DNA from: Branchiostoma belcheri
Lineage: Eukaryota; Chordata; Leptocardii; Amphioxiformes; Branchiostomatidae
Assembly: GCF_001625305.1 (NCBI RefSeq)
Contig: NW_017802380.1
Span: forward strand, 3,725,403 to 3,789,402
Direction of reading: 5' to 3'
DNA length: 64,000 bases
Part shown: positions 1 to 9,790 of the stretch, piece after piece
Position numbering within the stretch: position 1 is the first letter of the stretch
Layout of the letters: every line of letters begins with the position of its first letter
Made by a program: the position numbers and the translations under genes
Notes under the pieces: generated by a model
Database searches by the model: none
Seen by the model: the letters and a program-made list of their open reading frames with translations, nothing else
What the model was told of the DNA's origin: nothing

Positions 1-2074
1 GCTGGAGAAGCGAGGGAGACAGGCGGACGAGAATACGACATTTACGGAACAACAAAACATCATGGTTAGGAGAATATACTGTAGTTATCCTGCCAATTTT
101 ATGTTTACATATGCAGAAGGAAAACAGATTGTTTATGGTCTGCTGCTTCTTAACTTCCTCTTCTTCTTGTCCAAACAAATACGGGTCAATGAGCAGGATC
201 AGACGTCTGTCACCATGGTAACTGGTGCTGTAGCAGACACTCTGTGGTCCTGGGTTACATTTTGTTGACAGAAATGGAAGGGATGCTTCCATATATCATA
301 TAAATGTGTTTGAGTAAGAATAAACAGAGCAGTAGTCTGTTAGGCTGGACCATGGTCCTCATTTTTACCCCATTTTTAGGACTCATCCAGTCTTCGCTGT
401 CTAATACGCTGTTTCATGGTCCTTTACTCGTGTTTCTTCAGGTTGTGCTGGATCTTTTCACGGCGGGTACGGAGACCACATCCACCATGCTCCGCTGGGC
501 CCTGCTCTACATGATCCTCCACCCGGACGTCCAGGAGACAGTACAGCGAGAGATAGACAGCGTCATCGGGCCGGACCAGGACCACTCCATGGCGCATCGC
601 GCTCAGGTATGGACTAGTTTCACCTCAACGAAGGTATTCAACAAAACAGATACTCAAGCAAGTGGCTTGGTTTTCAAAATATATTGTGTTACGTCATACC
701 CTAGCCCCACCAGTTCCAAGACATTCAGCAAAACCCCAAACACTTCCTAGCCTGAGTGTCAGCCTTTTTAGCTTTTGTCTGCTCCCACGATCCGCTACCA
801 GGCCCGGTAGCGGATCGTGGGGAGCGGACTTAAAAGATTGACACTCAGGCTAAACATTTCCTGGAGGTCAGACTTGTTTTTGTAAGAACAGCAGACGAAA
901 TATTTGGTATTCCGGTTATTCTATTTTTTGTTTCTTAACATGTTTATTAGATGCCGTACACTGAGGCAACGCTGACCGAGGTGAGCCGACTGGCAAGTAT
1001 CACTCCGTTCTCCGGAGCACATACCTCAAACAACGACGTTACATTCAGGGGCTACAGCATTCCTAAGGTTAGCTCCCATGTATTTTCGTGCCAGGCCCGC
1101 TCCGCTTGTATAGCAACGACTATCCCGTACCGGCCTCCGTACTTAATTCTCTCCTGACCAGCCGTACCACACACCACAAGCAACGGCGCTACCCTCAAGG
1201 ACTACAATAGATATCTATTGCTTATTTTAGACAAGGTCGAAGGGGGGGGGGGGTCACGGGTTGTACATAAACAGATACAAAACAACATATACATAAAAAA
1301 AGTACATCATTAGTCCATGGGTTAGCGCTGACTAGCTATAGCCGTTAACTAGTCAGATAGACTTCCTCACTTGACATTTTTCCTACCAGTTAGTTCAAAA
1401 CATGTTGACTGTCATGACAGGGCACCATCGTACTTGCAAACCTATGGGCAGTTCACCACGACCCTCGACTGTGGCCGGACCCGCACAAGTTCGACCCCGC
1501 CCGTTTCCTGGACGCCGCCGGGAAGTTTGTGAAGAGAGAAGAAGTCATACCGTTTTCAATCGGTGAGTTTATACGTGTACTACATGAAATCTGGCAGACG
1601 TCTTGGAAACGACGTAAAGCTGGAGGTCCTGCGTCTGTGGAGAGTCACACCTGGAGCACGTTAAAGATCCCACCACGCTTTAAAATTCCACCACACTTAA
1701 GATCCCACTACACTGAGAGATCCCAGCACACGTATCGAAAAGTGCAGTGGTCCTTCCCCTTATTACACATACCAGTATTTAGTGCAAGCCTAGATAAGTT
1801 ATTTTGGGGCTTTCCGTGAGACATGCTAGATCTAAAACGTAGATTGATTCTCGTAGGATTTAGCTTTTTGTTTTCTTCCTTCGATATTGCAGGTCGTCGG
1901 GTTTGTCTGGGGGAACAGCTGGCCAGGATGGAGCTCTTCCTGTTCTTCACCTCTCTGCTGCAGCGCTTCAGCTTCAAGCTGCCAGAGGGCGCAGCTGTAC
2001 CGTCCGAAGAAGGGGTGTTCGGATTCACGCACTCCCCCGTGCCCTTCAAACTTGTGGCGATACCAAGAAACTAG
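1..2074 (+). CDS. CYP2-clan cytochrome P450, upstream tandem copy, 3' part only
   Basis: Haem-thiolate monooxygenase of the CYP2 clan, normally bound to the ER membrane. Only the 3' part lies in the window. Exons: 1-64 (tail of the exon matching 5297-5835), 442-606, 951-1067, 1421-1562 and 1893-2074, stop TAG at 2072-2074. All introns are GT-AG and the phases (0,0,0,1) join without a break. Visible P450 landmarks are the I-helix AGTETT, the K-helix ExxR as EVSR, the PERF-region DPARF and the haem-binding [15 protein letters not shown] with its cysteine ligand. The copy at 3972-7717 has identical exon sizes and similar introns and 3' flank, so the two are tandem duplicates. Intron 6 carries a SINE fragment missing from the other copy. 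No damage is seen. Substrate cannot be inferred; CYP2U/2J/2D-like is as far as I would go. Confidence 0.9.
748..853. mobile_element. hAT-like MITE (TAGCCTGA family) in P450 intron
   Basis: A foldback element of about 106 bp with inverted ends TAGCCTGAGTGTCA and TGACACTCAGGCTA and a strong inner stem around CGATCCGCTACC. It is flanked by near-identical 8-mers ACACTTCC (740-747) and ACATTTCC (854-861), as expected for a hAT target duplication. The same insertion is in the matching intron of the second P450, so it predates the gene duplication. Confidence 0.75.
1594..1742 (+). mobile_element. 5'-truncated SINE fragment with amplified tail
   Basis: This matches the 3' half of the tRNA-derived SINE at 31546-31788: GACGTCTT, then GTAAAGCTGGAGGTCC, then GAGAG..CACACC..GAGCACG, ending in TATCGAAAAG. 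A short unit of the type AAGATCCCACYACACT is repeated about four times near the end. It sits in intron 6 of the upstream P450 and has no counterpart in the downstream copy, so it inserted after the duplication or was lost there. Confidence 0.65.
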
Positions 2075-2516
2075 ACTATGTGTACTACATATACTTAGTA
2101 CTTAAGGGTCAATGCCCCGAGGTGTATATGGTGTCATAAGTATTTCCTATAACCACCGATTAAACCGCCAAGTGAGCACAGCGCCCTGAACGGTCGTCAC
2201 CGGCGGTCGTTTTCATCGACGCTGATTGGTCGCGGTGTTTATGGGATTTAATCACCACTAGTAAGGGTATGGCGTCATAACCAATATGAAATGGGGCCTT
2301 CTGATTGGCCAACGTTATCTACCTATATGATATTATAAGTCATTTTACAAATTTTCTTTCACTTCAAGAGTTTTAAGCTGTCGTCAGGAGTGATCAGTTT
2401 GATTGCCTCCATGGTTCGATCTTAAACCTGTTGTGAAATGATTACTAAATTTAGGGACTGTTGGTGCATTACGCCAAAAAACAGTTACTCAAGCAACTGG
2501 ATATGATTTTGAAAAC

Positions 2517-2557
2517 GTCAGACGTTTCAGCTAGTATCCACTAGCTTTCGTCAGTGA
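2517..2557 (-). ncRNA. Hammerhead-ribozyme-like motif, left Penelope arm
   Basis: Mirror copy of the motif at 3231-3271. On the minus strand it shows CTGACGA, a 7-bp stem with a GGAT loop, GAAAC, GTC, and a short stem I (TCA/TGA, plus one G-C pair). In this orientation it lies 3' of the GIY-YIG frame. An extra A separates the CTGACGA box from stem II, and stem III has no loop, so cleavage would probably need two RNA copies. Confidence 0.6.
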
Positions 2558-2722
2558 CTGAGAGACCAGAGGGGAAAGCAGGTTTATATACACAACCTGT
2601 TGATTGATATGCAAATAAAGTGAAGACAAATTTTTGGAAGTCGAAAAAGGAACAAAAGTCAGACAAGTCAAGACAAAATGATGCAAATTAGTCTGAAAGC
2701 TCCTGTTATACAGAACAGGAGC

Positions 2723-3154
2723 TTAAGTGTTGTCTGTCCTCGGGGCTGGGAGTGCCAAATCCCAAGTGCCGGAAAGATCGACTCGTAGCCCCCCTTCCCT
2801 GTTGAGGGTGGGGTTGTACATTCTTTCATATATTCCCTCTTTAACACCCCGTTCCCACCAGCGTGTTTCGCGGTCTAAGATGTCCGTGGACTCGAGTTTG
2901 AAAGAGTGACCCTGGTTGTGTTGTAGGTGGTGGAAAATAGCTGAGGAGTAGCCGTTGGCACTAGGTCGGCAATGTTCTTTGTATCTTACTTTGAGCGGTC
3001 GACTTGTCTCTCCGATGTAGGTGTTGTTACAATTGGGCTCCTCACATTTGAGTCTGTAAATAACATTCGCCTTGGTACCTTTGTGAGGTCGGTCCTTAGG
3101 GTGTACCAGTTTTGTCTTGACTTGTCTGACTTTTGTTCCTTTTTCGACTTCCAA
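2723..3154 (-). pseudogene. GIY-YIG endonuclease remnant of the Penelope-like element
   Basis: A frame of 143 codons. The recognisable core is a Cys-rich lead (KCEEPNC) followed by the YIGET strand, the arginine in RPLKVRYKEH and a downstream HHLQHNQGH. These fit the endonuclease domain that follows the reverse transcriptase in Penelope-like elements. The first codons lie inside the right mirror arm, so the apparent start is not a natural start. It is an isolated C-terminal fragment, not a host gene. Confidence 0.75.
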
Positions 3155-3230
3155 AAATTTGTCTTCACTTTATTTGCATATCAATCAACAGGTTGTGTAT
3201 ATAAACCTGCTTTCCCCTCTGGTCTCTCAG

Positions 3231-3271
3231 TCACTGACGAAAGCTAGTGGATACTAGCTGAAACGTCTGAC
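3231..3271 (+). ncRNA. Hammerhead-ribozyme-like motif, right Penelope arm
   Basis: In order: stem I strand TCA, core CTGACGA (3234-3240), one extra A, stem II AGCTAGT/ACTAGCT closed by GGAT, core GAAA (3260-3263), C-G as a one-pair stem III, GTC as the expected cleavage triplet, then TGAC closing stem I. This is the order of a hammerhead ribozyme. Small hammerhead variants are known from Penelope-like retroelements. The extra A before stem II is a departure from the textbook core. Confidence 0.6.
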
Positions 3272-3971
3272 GTTTTCAAAATCATATCCAGTTGCTTGAG
3301 TAACTGTTTTTTGGCGTATCGTATTACCTGGATGTCTAACCTTCATCGACGTATGTTGGTGCATTGTTTGCCTGTTTTTAGTAAAAGGGTGATATTAGTA
3401 TTATAACTTCATAGGTATATATAATATCAAGTATTACCTATGGACAGTGTGTATCATTGGTGGTTTAAAGTTGCCAGAAATAGCTTGGAATGTGATATAG
3501 GGTCATTTGAAATGATGAACCAAGTGGTTTGTAAAGGTTTATATCATAGTACTAGTATTTTATCAATCAAAATGTACCATGACCTTTGGCATAGTTCTTC
3601 CTTACACGATGGACTGACCCACTGGGACGGGGTGAAATCCTGGTTTCGTTTTGCTGAAGGTACTAGCTCAGTCTTTAAAATGCCGTAGTTGACCTTTCCA
3701 CATTTTGTATCCAATTAAAGCTGAAAAATCCAACTTTGTAGGAGACTTGCGGTTAAAAGGTGCTTGTTTTTCATGATTTCACCATAGATTCCACTGGAAA
3801 GATCATTTACTGGTCTCCTGAAATAAAATGGACTCTTCCAGGTCAAGGTCAGAGTTTGTCAAAACATGCAGGTGTAAGTTTACACGCAGTCTTGTCCACA
3901 GAAGACGCCATCTTATTTCCCTGTGTACGGTGTACTTGTAAGACTACGGGAGACCCGTATCCGTTCCTCAA

Positions 3972-6900
3972 ATGATTATCGACGGGCTGTACGACCTGTG
4001 GACCTCCTGGGGTCTGTTGGGGGTTTTGGTGGCGGCAGGTTGCTGCCTCCTGGCCGTCTGGATCATGCGGCGTCCCCCCAACCTACCCCCGGGACCGTGG
4101 GGCTGGCCGCTGCTTGGCGTTACGTTCGGTGGAAAGGTCGGCCATTTAGACTCTTGTAATAACTATCTTAAAGTTTTTGGTGAGCTGAAGGATTTATTTT
4201 CTGTTGTTTATGTCTTTATATTTGGTTATTTTAATATGTGTGTTTTTCTAGTCCTGTGTGTGTGTGTGGTGTGTGGTGTGTGAGTGTGGTGTGTAGTATA
4301 ACGTTAAATGTATTTGACTATGTGTGTGTCAGAGTCTAGTCAGGTCAGGCAGTTTTCGGCATATAGATGTCTAGGCATTTGTTTATGTCTCGGGGGACTT
4401 GACCTTTGACACAGTGGGCGTGTGAAGCTCATCTGTAGGACTATTTATCCCCACAGGCAGAGCCATTAGTTGCCACCGACTGGATCCGGAAGTACGGTGA
4501 CGTCATTTCCTGCTACCATGGCCCACTTCCGGTGGTTTACCTTGGCAGTTATGACGTCATCCGAGAGGCCTTAGTGAAGAACGCCGAGAACTTCTCCAGC
4601 AGACCCCCGCCTTGGAACCCGGTCGTGGCGGCTTTCAAGACTAAAGGTAGCCTCTACCAGGATTCAGAAGCGACTGGAAAGAGAATTGAACGAAATGATA
4701 GACAGACAGATGACCCGCAGATAAACATGACAGGGGAGTTGGTCCACTAGAGGAGCACAGTTGGCGTTTAGTGTGATATTTTTGACATCACTAGAGTGTT
4801 TTTTCTGCTACTTTTTCTTTGTTTATTTACTATAGATATGTATTACCTACAGGATGCCACATACACTAGAGATCATTGGTGTGTTCGTAGGTATTTGAAT
4901 GCAGTTGAAAGGCACGAACTTATGGTGGGAGCTCGAGGATTTTGTAACCACAGATTAACCTTCAGTTAACTTGATAGTCTTCCTACGCAGAGTTTACTGT
5001 GTGCATACAAACTTGAGGCTTAAGCTTGTCATAAGCTTCAAAGTTTTTGTCCTGGGGCCGTTTAAAGTACGCCAAGGCAATTGTTTCAGTTCCATATGAT
5101 AAAATTGAAATTTCTATCAAGCCTAGAATTCGCGTAACATTTGGTCGCTCTCTCTTGCTACCCAAAATGTTGTTCTTTCCTTTTTTAAGGACAACAATGG
5201 GAACATCAATCTTCCCACTCTTGGTTGTCTATGTCCATTTTATATCAGGTATGCTGCCCAAGATTAAAGCACCGCCACGTATATTTTATCTTCCAGGCGT
5301 CGTACAAGAGCCGTACGGACCGACATGGAAGGAGCACCGTAAGTTCACCCTGATGAGCCTGCGAGACTTCGGCGTGGGAAAGAGGAGCTTGGAAGGGAAA
5401 ATTCTCGAAGAAGCCCAGGCTCTCGTGGACGAAATATCAAAGAAAGAAAACCAAGGCTTCTGCATCTCAAACATGATGCAGGTTACGGTTGCAAACGTGA
5501 TCTGCTCGATCGTTTTTGGCTCGCGCTACGAGTACGACGACCCGAAATTCATAGCGCTGATGGAAGCTGTTAACATTTTGTTCTCGACTCCCTTAAGCAC
5601 TCTGCGACTGGGGTTAATCCCCATCCTTCGCTACATTCCTGTCGTGAATCGGGGTTTCCTGAAGGCACAGGAGGTTACACTGCACATCAGGAATCACATT
5701 CAGGAGCAGATTCGGGAACACGAGGCGACATTTGACCCGAACGACATCCGGGACTTCATCGACGCCTTTCTGCTGGAGAAGCGAGGGAGACAGGCGGACG
5801 AGAATACGACATTTACGGAACAACAAAACATCATGGTTAGGAGAATAAAGTTATCCTGCCAATTTTATGTTTACATTTGCAGAAGGAAAACAGATTGTTT
5901 TAGGTCCGTTGCTTCTTCCTCTTCTTCTTGTCCAAACAAATACGGGTCAATAAGCAGGATCAGTCGTCTGTCACCATGGTAACTGGTGATGTAGCAGACA
6001 CTCTGTGGTCCTGGGTTACAAGACAGACCTGGAAGGGATGCTTCCATATATTATATAAATGTGTTGGAGTAAGAATAAACAGAACAGTAGTTTGTTATGC
6101 TGGACCATAGTCTTCATTTGTAGGACCCACCTAGTCTTCGCTGTTTCTCCAGGTTGTGCTGGACCTTTTCCTGGGGGGTACGGAGACCACGTCCACCACG
6201 CTCCGCTGGGCCCTGCTCTACATGATCCTCCACCCGGACGTCCAGGAGACAGTACAGCGGGAGATAGACAGCGTCATCGGGCCGGACCGGGACCCCTCCA
6301 TGGCGCATCGCGCTCAGGTAGGGACTAGTTTTATACAGAATACAACATAGCCCCCACCAGTTCCAAGACATTCAGCAAAACCCCAAAAACTTCCTAGCCT
6401 GAGTGTCAGCCTTTTTAGCTTTTGTCTGCTCCCACGATCCGCTACCAGGTCAGGTAGCGTATCATGGGGAGCGGTCTACTAAGAAGATTGACACTCAGGC
6501 TAAACATTTCCTGGACGTTAGACTTGTTTGTGTAAGAAGAGTAGAAGAAATATTTGGTATTCTGGTGATTGTATTTTTTGTTTCTTAATATATTTATTAG
6601 ATGCCGTACACCGAGGCAACGCTGACCGAGTTGAGCCGGCTGGCAACCATCACTCCCCTCTCCCTAGCACACACCACAAGCAACGACGTTGCATTCAGGG
6701 GCTACAACATTCTTAAGGTTAGCTCCCATATTTTTCATGTCAGGCTTGTATAGGTCAAGCAACGATTACCTCGTACCGGCCTCCGTACTTAATTCTCTCC
6801 TGACCAGCCGTACCACACATGTACACCACAAGCAACGGCGCTACTTTCAATGACTACAATAGATCTCTATATCCCTATATGGCTTATTTTCGACAAGGTT

Positions 6901-7717
6901 CAAGGGTTGTACATAAACAGATACAAAACAACAAATACATAAAAAAGTAGGTTAGTAAATTGTACGTCATAAGTCCATGGGTTAGAGCTGACTAGCCATA
7001 GCCATTAACCAATCAGATGGACTTCCTCTCTAGCTCTTAACATTTCATGTACTAGTTATTAATTAGTTCAAAACATGTTGACTGTCATGACAGGGCACCA
7101 TCGTATGGCCCAACCTTTGGGCGGTTCACCACGACCCTCGGCTGTGGCCGGACCCGCACAAGTTCGACCCCGCCCGTTTCCTGGACGCCGCCGGGAAGTT
7201 TGTGAAGAGAGAAGAAGTCATACCGTTTTCCATCGGTGAGTTTATACGTACAGGATGTGAAGTAGACACCATAACCATCGGCGAAGCTTGGAAATCCAGG
7301 TAATGAGTTAGCATACATACACAAGAAAACATTTACTCAAGCAACTGGATACATTTTGAAAACTGTCTGACGTTTCAAGTAGCATCCAGTACTTTTCGAC
7401 AGTGCATTGCTGGTGGATGCTACCAATTTTGTATCCAATTAAAGTTACTTGAGTAACTGTACATGTTTTCTTTGGAAGATAGCATAAACTTCCTCAAAGA
7501 TCAAACTTTAAATAGTGATCCTTTCATCATTGCAGGTCGTCGAGTTTGCCTGGGGGAACAGCTGGCCAGGATGGAGCTCTTCCTGTTCTTCACCTCTCTG
7601 CTGCAGCGCTTCAGCTTCAAGCTGCCAGAGGACGCAGCTGTACCGTCCGAAGAAGGGGTGTTCGGAACCACGCACTCCCCCTTGCCCTTCAAACTGGTGG
7701 CAATTCCGAGAAATTAG
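3972..7717 (+). CDS. CYP2-clan cytochrome P450, complete, downstream tandem copy
   Basis: Complete microsomal-type P450 monooxygenase of 499 aa, the usual CYP2 length. Exons: 3972-4136, 4457-4646, 5297-5835, 6153-6317, 6601-6717, 7094-7235, 7536-7717; all GT-AG, phases 0,1,0,0,0,1. An N-terminal membrane anchor (about residues 13-31) is followed by basic RR and the proline hinge PPGP (39-42). Other landmarks are the helix C WKEHR (129-133), the I-helix GGTETT (306-311, GG where the other copy has AG), ExxR as ELSR (363-366), DPARF (417-421) and haem [15 protein letters not shown] with ligand C444. The ATG at 3972 is chosen because it gives the anchor directly. It needs NADPH-P450 reductase; the substrate is unknown. 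It differs from the upstream copy mostly in the exon at 6601-6717. Confidence 0.93.
6395..6503. mobile_element. hAT-like MITE (TAGCCTGA family), duplicate of the one at 748-853
   Basis: Same position in the P450 intron, same ends (TAGCCTGAGTGTCA / TGACACTCAGGCTA) and the same inner stem, with a few substitutions. It was copied along with the gene. Confidence 0.72.
7333..7460 (-). mobile_element. Decayed Penelope terminal relic in P450 intron 6
   Basis: The left end TTACTCAAGCAACTGGAT and the right end ATCCAATTAAAGTTACTTGAG are degenerate inverted copies of the outermost part of the Penelope arms at 2471-3317. A damaged hammerhead-like motif lies at 7365-7404. The matching intron of the upstream P450 lacks it, so it arrived after the duplication. 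Confidence 0.6.
7365..7404 (-). ncRNA. Damaged hammerhead-like motif
   Basis: On the minus strand the sequence reads CTGTCGA, a stem with AAGTA/TACTT, then GAAAC and GTC. The first core box has T in place of the A in CTGAYGA, a position normally required for activity, so this is probably a dead relic. Confidence 0.4.
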
Positions 7718-8713
7718 ACTTTAAGCATTACATATGCAATATTCATTAAGGGTCAATGACCCGCCCCGAGCTGTATATAGTACTTCCTATAACCACCGAT
7801 TGAACCGCCGAGTGAGCACAGCGAACGGTTTTCATCCGTCGACGCTGATTGGTCAAAGTGATTATGGTATTTAATCACCCCTCGTCAGGTTATGGCGTCA
7901 TAACCAATATACAATTGGGCCTTCTGATTGGTTAATGTTATCTGCCTATATTATAATGTATACACATATGTTATTACATGTATAGGGATGTAGGGGGTAT
8001 TGTTATTATAGGGGTGTTGGGGGATATTGCCAAAGAAAAAATATTATTATACCAATTTTCTTCCACTTTGGGTGTTTTTAGCTTTCGTCATCAGTTTGAC
8101 TACCTACGGTTTATCAGCGCAAATCTACTTTTCAATAACCCGTGCCTGACGTTGCAAAGACGTGGAATAGCGCCACTGTCGGTTAGTTTATGTACCACAC
8201 GCTGCCTTGTATATAGCAGGTGGTTGGTGAGGAGCATACATAACGGGCTGAGGAAACAGTCTGTTTTGTTAGCAAACGTTAGCCATATCGCATTACGGTA
8301 GTATTGTCTCACCACTGCCCCACTTAAAGAGTTCTTTCTACCAATAACATGCTCTGAGCCATTTGTGTACGTAAAAGCCGCACTGTTGTTAGTGTTTGAG
8401 TACGCCAGAAAAGGGCGGCACACACTACAGTTTACATGTACACGGGGCATCTCGGGTTGCGCTCAACACCCGGGCCTCTCAGTTGTCGCGTTCGCCCTTC
8501 TTGTAAACAGAGCGAACGCCTGGCACTATTATAGTGCGGGATGTGGGACGAGGTTGGTTTTTCCTCGGCGGGATTTTGTTGCGGTTAATTAGTTTCAGCT
8601 TCAGCGATACTTTTGGTCACCGCGGTGTAACGTATTAAAGTGATCATGATACAACGCCTTCACCTATTACCACCCCCACTGCGATGTGCCCTATCAATGT
8701 AGCCTTGCTTACA

Positions 8714-8870
8714 GTAGCCTGGGTGCCACGGTCTATACAGGCCAGCTACTAGCCTCCGGGGCCAACATGCCCGCAAGCAAATTATACCACGGCACCCCTT
8801 TGTTAGGCCCTGAGTGACTACCGTTAGTAACGTTAGTTAACTCTGGGCCTAGCGTCTGGCATCCAGGCTA
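8714..8870. mobile_element. hAT-like MITE (TAGCCTGGGTGCCA family)
   Basis: The ends TAGCCTGGGTGCCA and TGGCATCCAGGCTA are inverted. The flanking 8-mers TGCTTACA (8706-8713) and TGCTAACA (8871-8878) differ at one base and look like an 8-bp target duplication. The ends resemble the elements at 748, 6395 and 29888. Confidence 0.7.
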
Positions 8871-9534
8871 TGCTAACAGGCCATGTGTAATGGGAAACTC
8901 AGCGAAAAATACGTGGATGATGTTTTGCAGCGATGGCCAGGGATAAGTGTACTGATCGATTCTAATAATGCTGCTTGTATGATACTAGATAAATGGAACA
9001 TAATTATTAAGTGATACCTATTGTCATAGTCAGAGATACTGCAAAAGTATTAAAAGAGGACAAAAGGCAAGAAGGCTTTCCTTGGTTGAAGTTTGCTATA
9101 TACAAAAATGTATGACAATACAGTTTGCAAGTAACAATGCAGCATCATAATGTAGGTGAGAAGTGTAACTAGTTTGTAATTGCACTACTTGAAGTGCAAT
9201 TTTTGACACGCTGGTCGATGAGACGTGATATTTCTCTCTTCTCTTTTATCAGTGAAGGTTGCTACAATGTACTTGCCATATTGTCCCGACTACTCTCGAG
9301 TAAAGGCCACAAGGTCCCACAACGCTTCTCCGAGGCGACATGCCCCTGACGCGGCCGCTGTTGAAATAAGCACACAGCAAACACGTTGACTACGTCACCT
9401 TCCTTAGGCGCAAACATTGCCCTCTTTCAGAATTTACAACAGTTGTCTGAAACGTAATTGAAATTGGCTGGAGATTTATGGAGAGGCACACAACTTCGCA
9501 AGACGGCGGCCAAACAACTTTTCTGTGTTGAATG

Positions 9535-9790
9535 GCAAAGTTCTTTATTCACAACCACTTGTTAAGCAAACGCCGACGTTTCGATGACCGTCTGTCATCT
9601 TCATCAGGGCAGTTATGACAGGTTCACTGTGCACTGAAGCTATGTGTAGCATTCTCCAACCTGTTGAAATTATTTACGAACTTTTCTGTGCGATCGAAAT
9701 GTGCATCTTGAATGACTGACGTGTATTTACATGGTCTCTTCAACGCACGGTCAAGTCAACTGGTGGTGGTATTGTGAACATGGTTCGCTT
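9535..9790 (-). mobile_element. Penelope-like 3'-end relic (second subfamily)
   Basis: This is identified from the hammerhead-like motif and its flank, which on the minus strand leads into an AATAAAG-containing tail (about 9540-9550). No GIY-YIG coding sequence could be recognised upstream, so the outer limits are approximate. Confidence 0.4.
9571..9610 (-). ncRNA. Hammerhead-ribozyme-like motif with intact core boxes
   Basis: On the minus strand: GCC, CTGATGA, an extra A, stem II GATGAC/GTCATC around a 5-base loop, GAAAC, GTC, then GGC. GCC and GGC form a 3-bp stem I, extended by a G-T pair. All three invariant parts (CTGATGA, GAAA, GTC) are present. It belongs to a Penelope-like 3' end different from the one at 2471-3317. 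The arrangement without a stem III loop is the same. Confidence 0.6.

Larger units (their letters stand above)
2471..3317 (-). mobile_element. Penelope-like retroelement fragment flanked by 208-bp mirror arms
   Basis: A short retroelement read on the minus strand. The outer parts, 2471-2678 and 3110-3317, are near-perfect reverse complements of 208 bp each. Between and partly within them, an open frame (3154-2723) encodes a GIY-YIG endonuclease-like domain, the C-terminal module typical of Penelope-like elements: a YRLKCEEPNCNNTYIGET stretch followed by RPLKVRYKEH and a histidine-rich HHLQHNQGH segment. No reverse transcriptase remains, so the copy is severely 5'-truncated and cannot move by itself. 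Each arm contains a hammerhead-like RNA motif. Inverted or tandem terminal repeats are known for Penelope elements. No clear target-site duplication is seen. Confidence 0.85.
2075..3971. other. Intergenic region between the tandem P450 genes
   Basis: This spacer holds the duplicated 3' flank (about 2075-2345, similar to 7718-7945), the Penelope-like element at 2471-3317, and about 650 bp of AT-rich sequence before the next P450 start. No gene is seen apart from the Penelope fragment. Confidence 0.7.
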
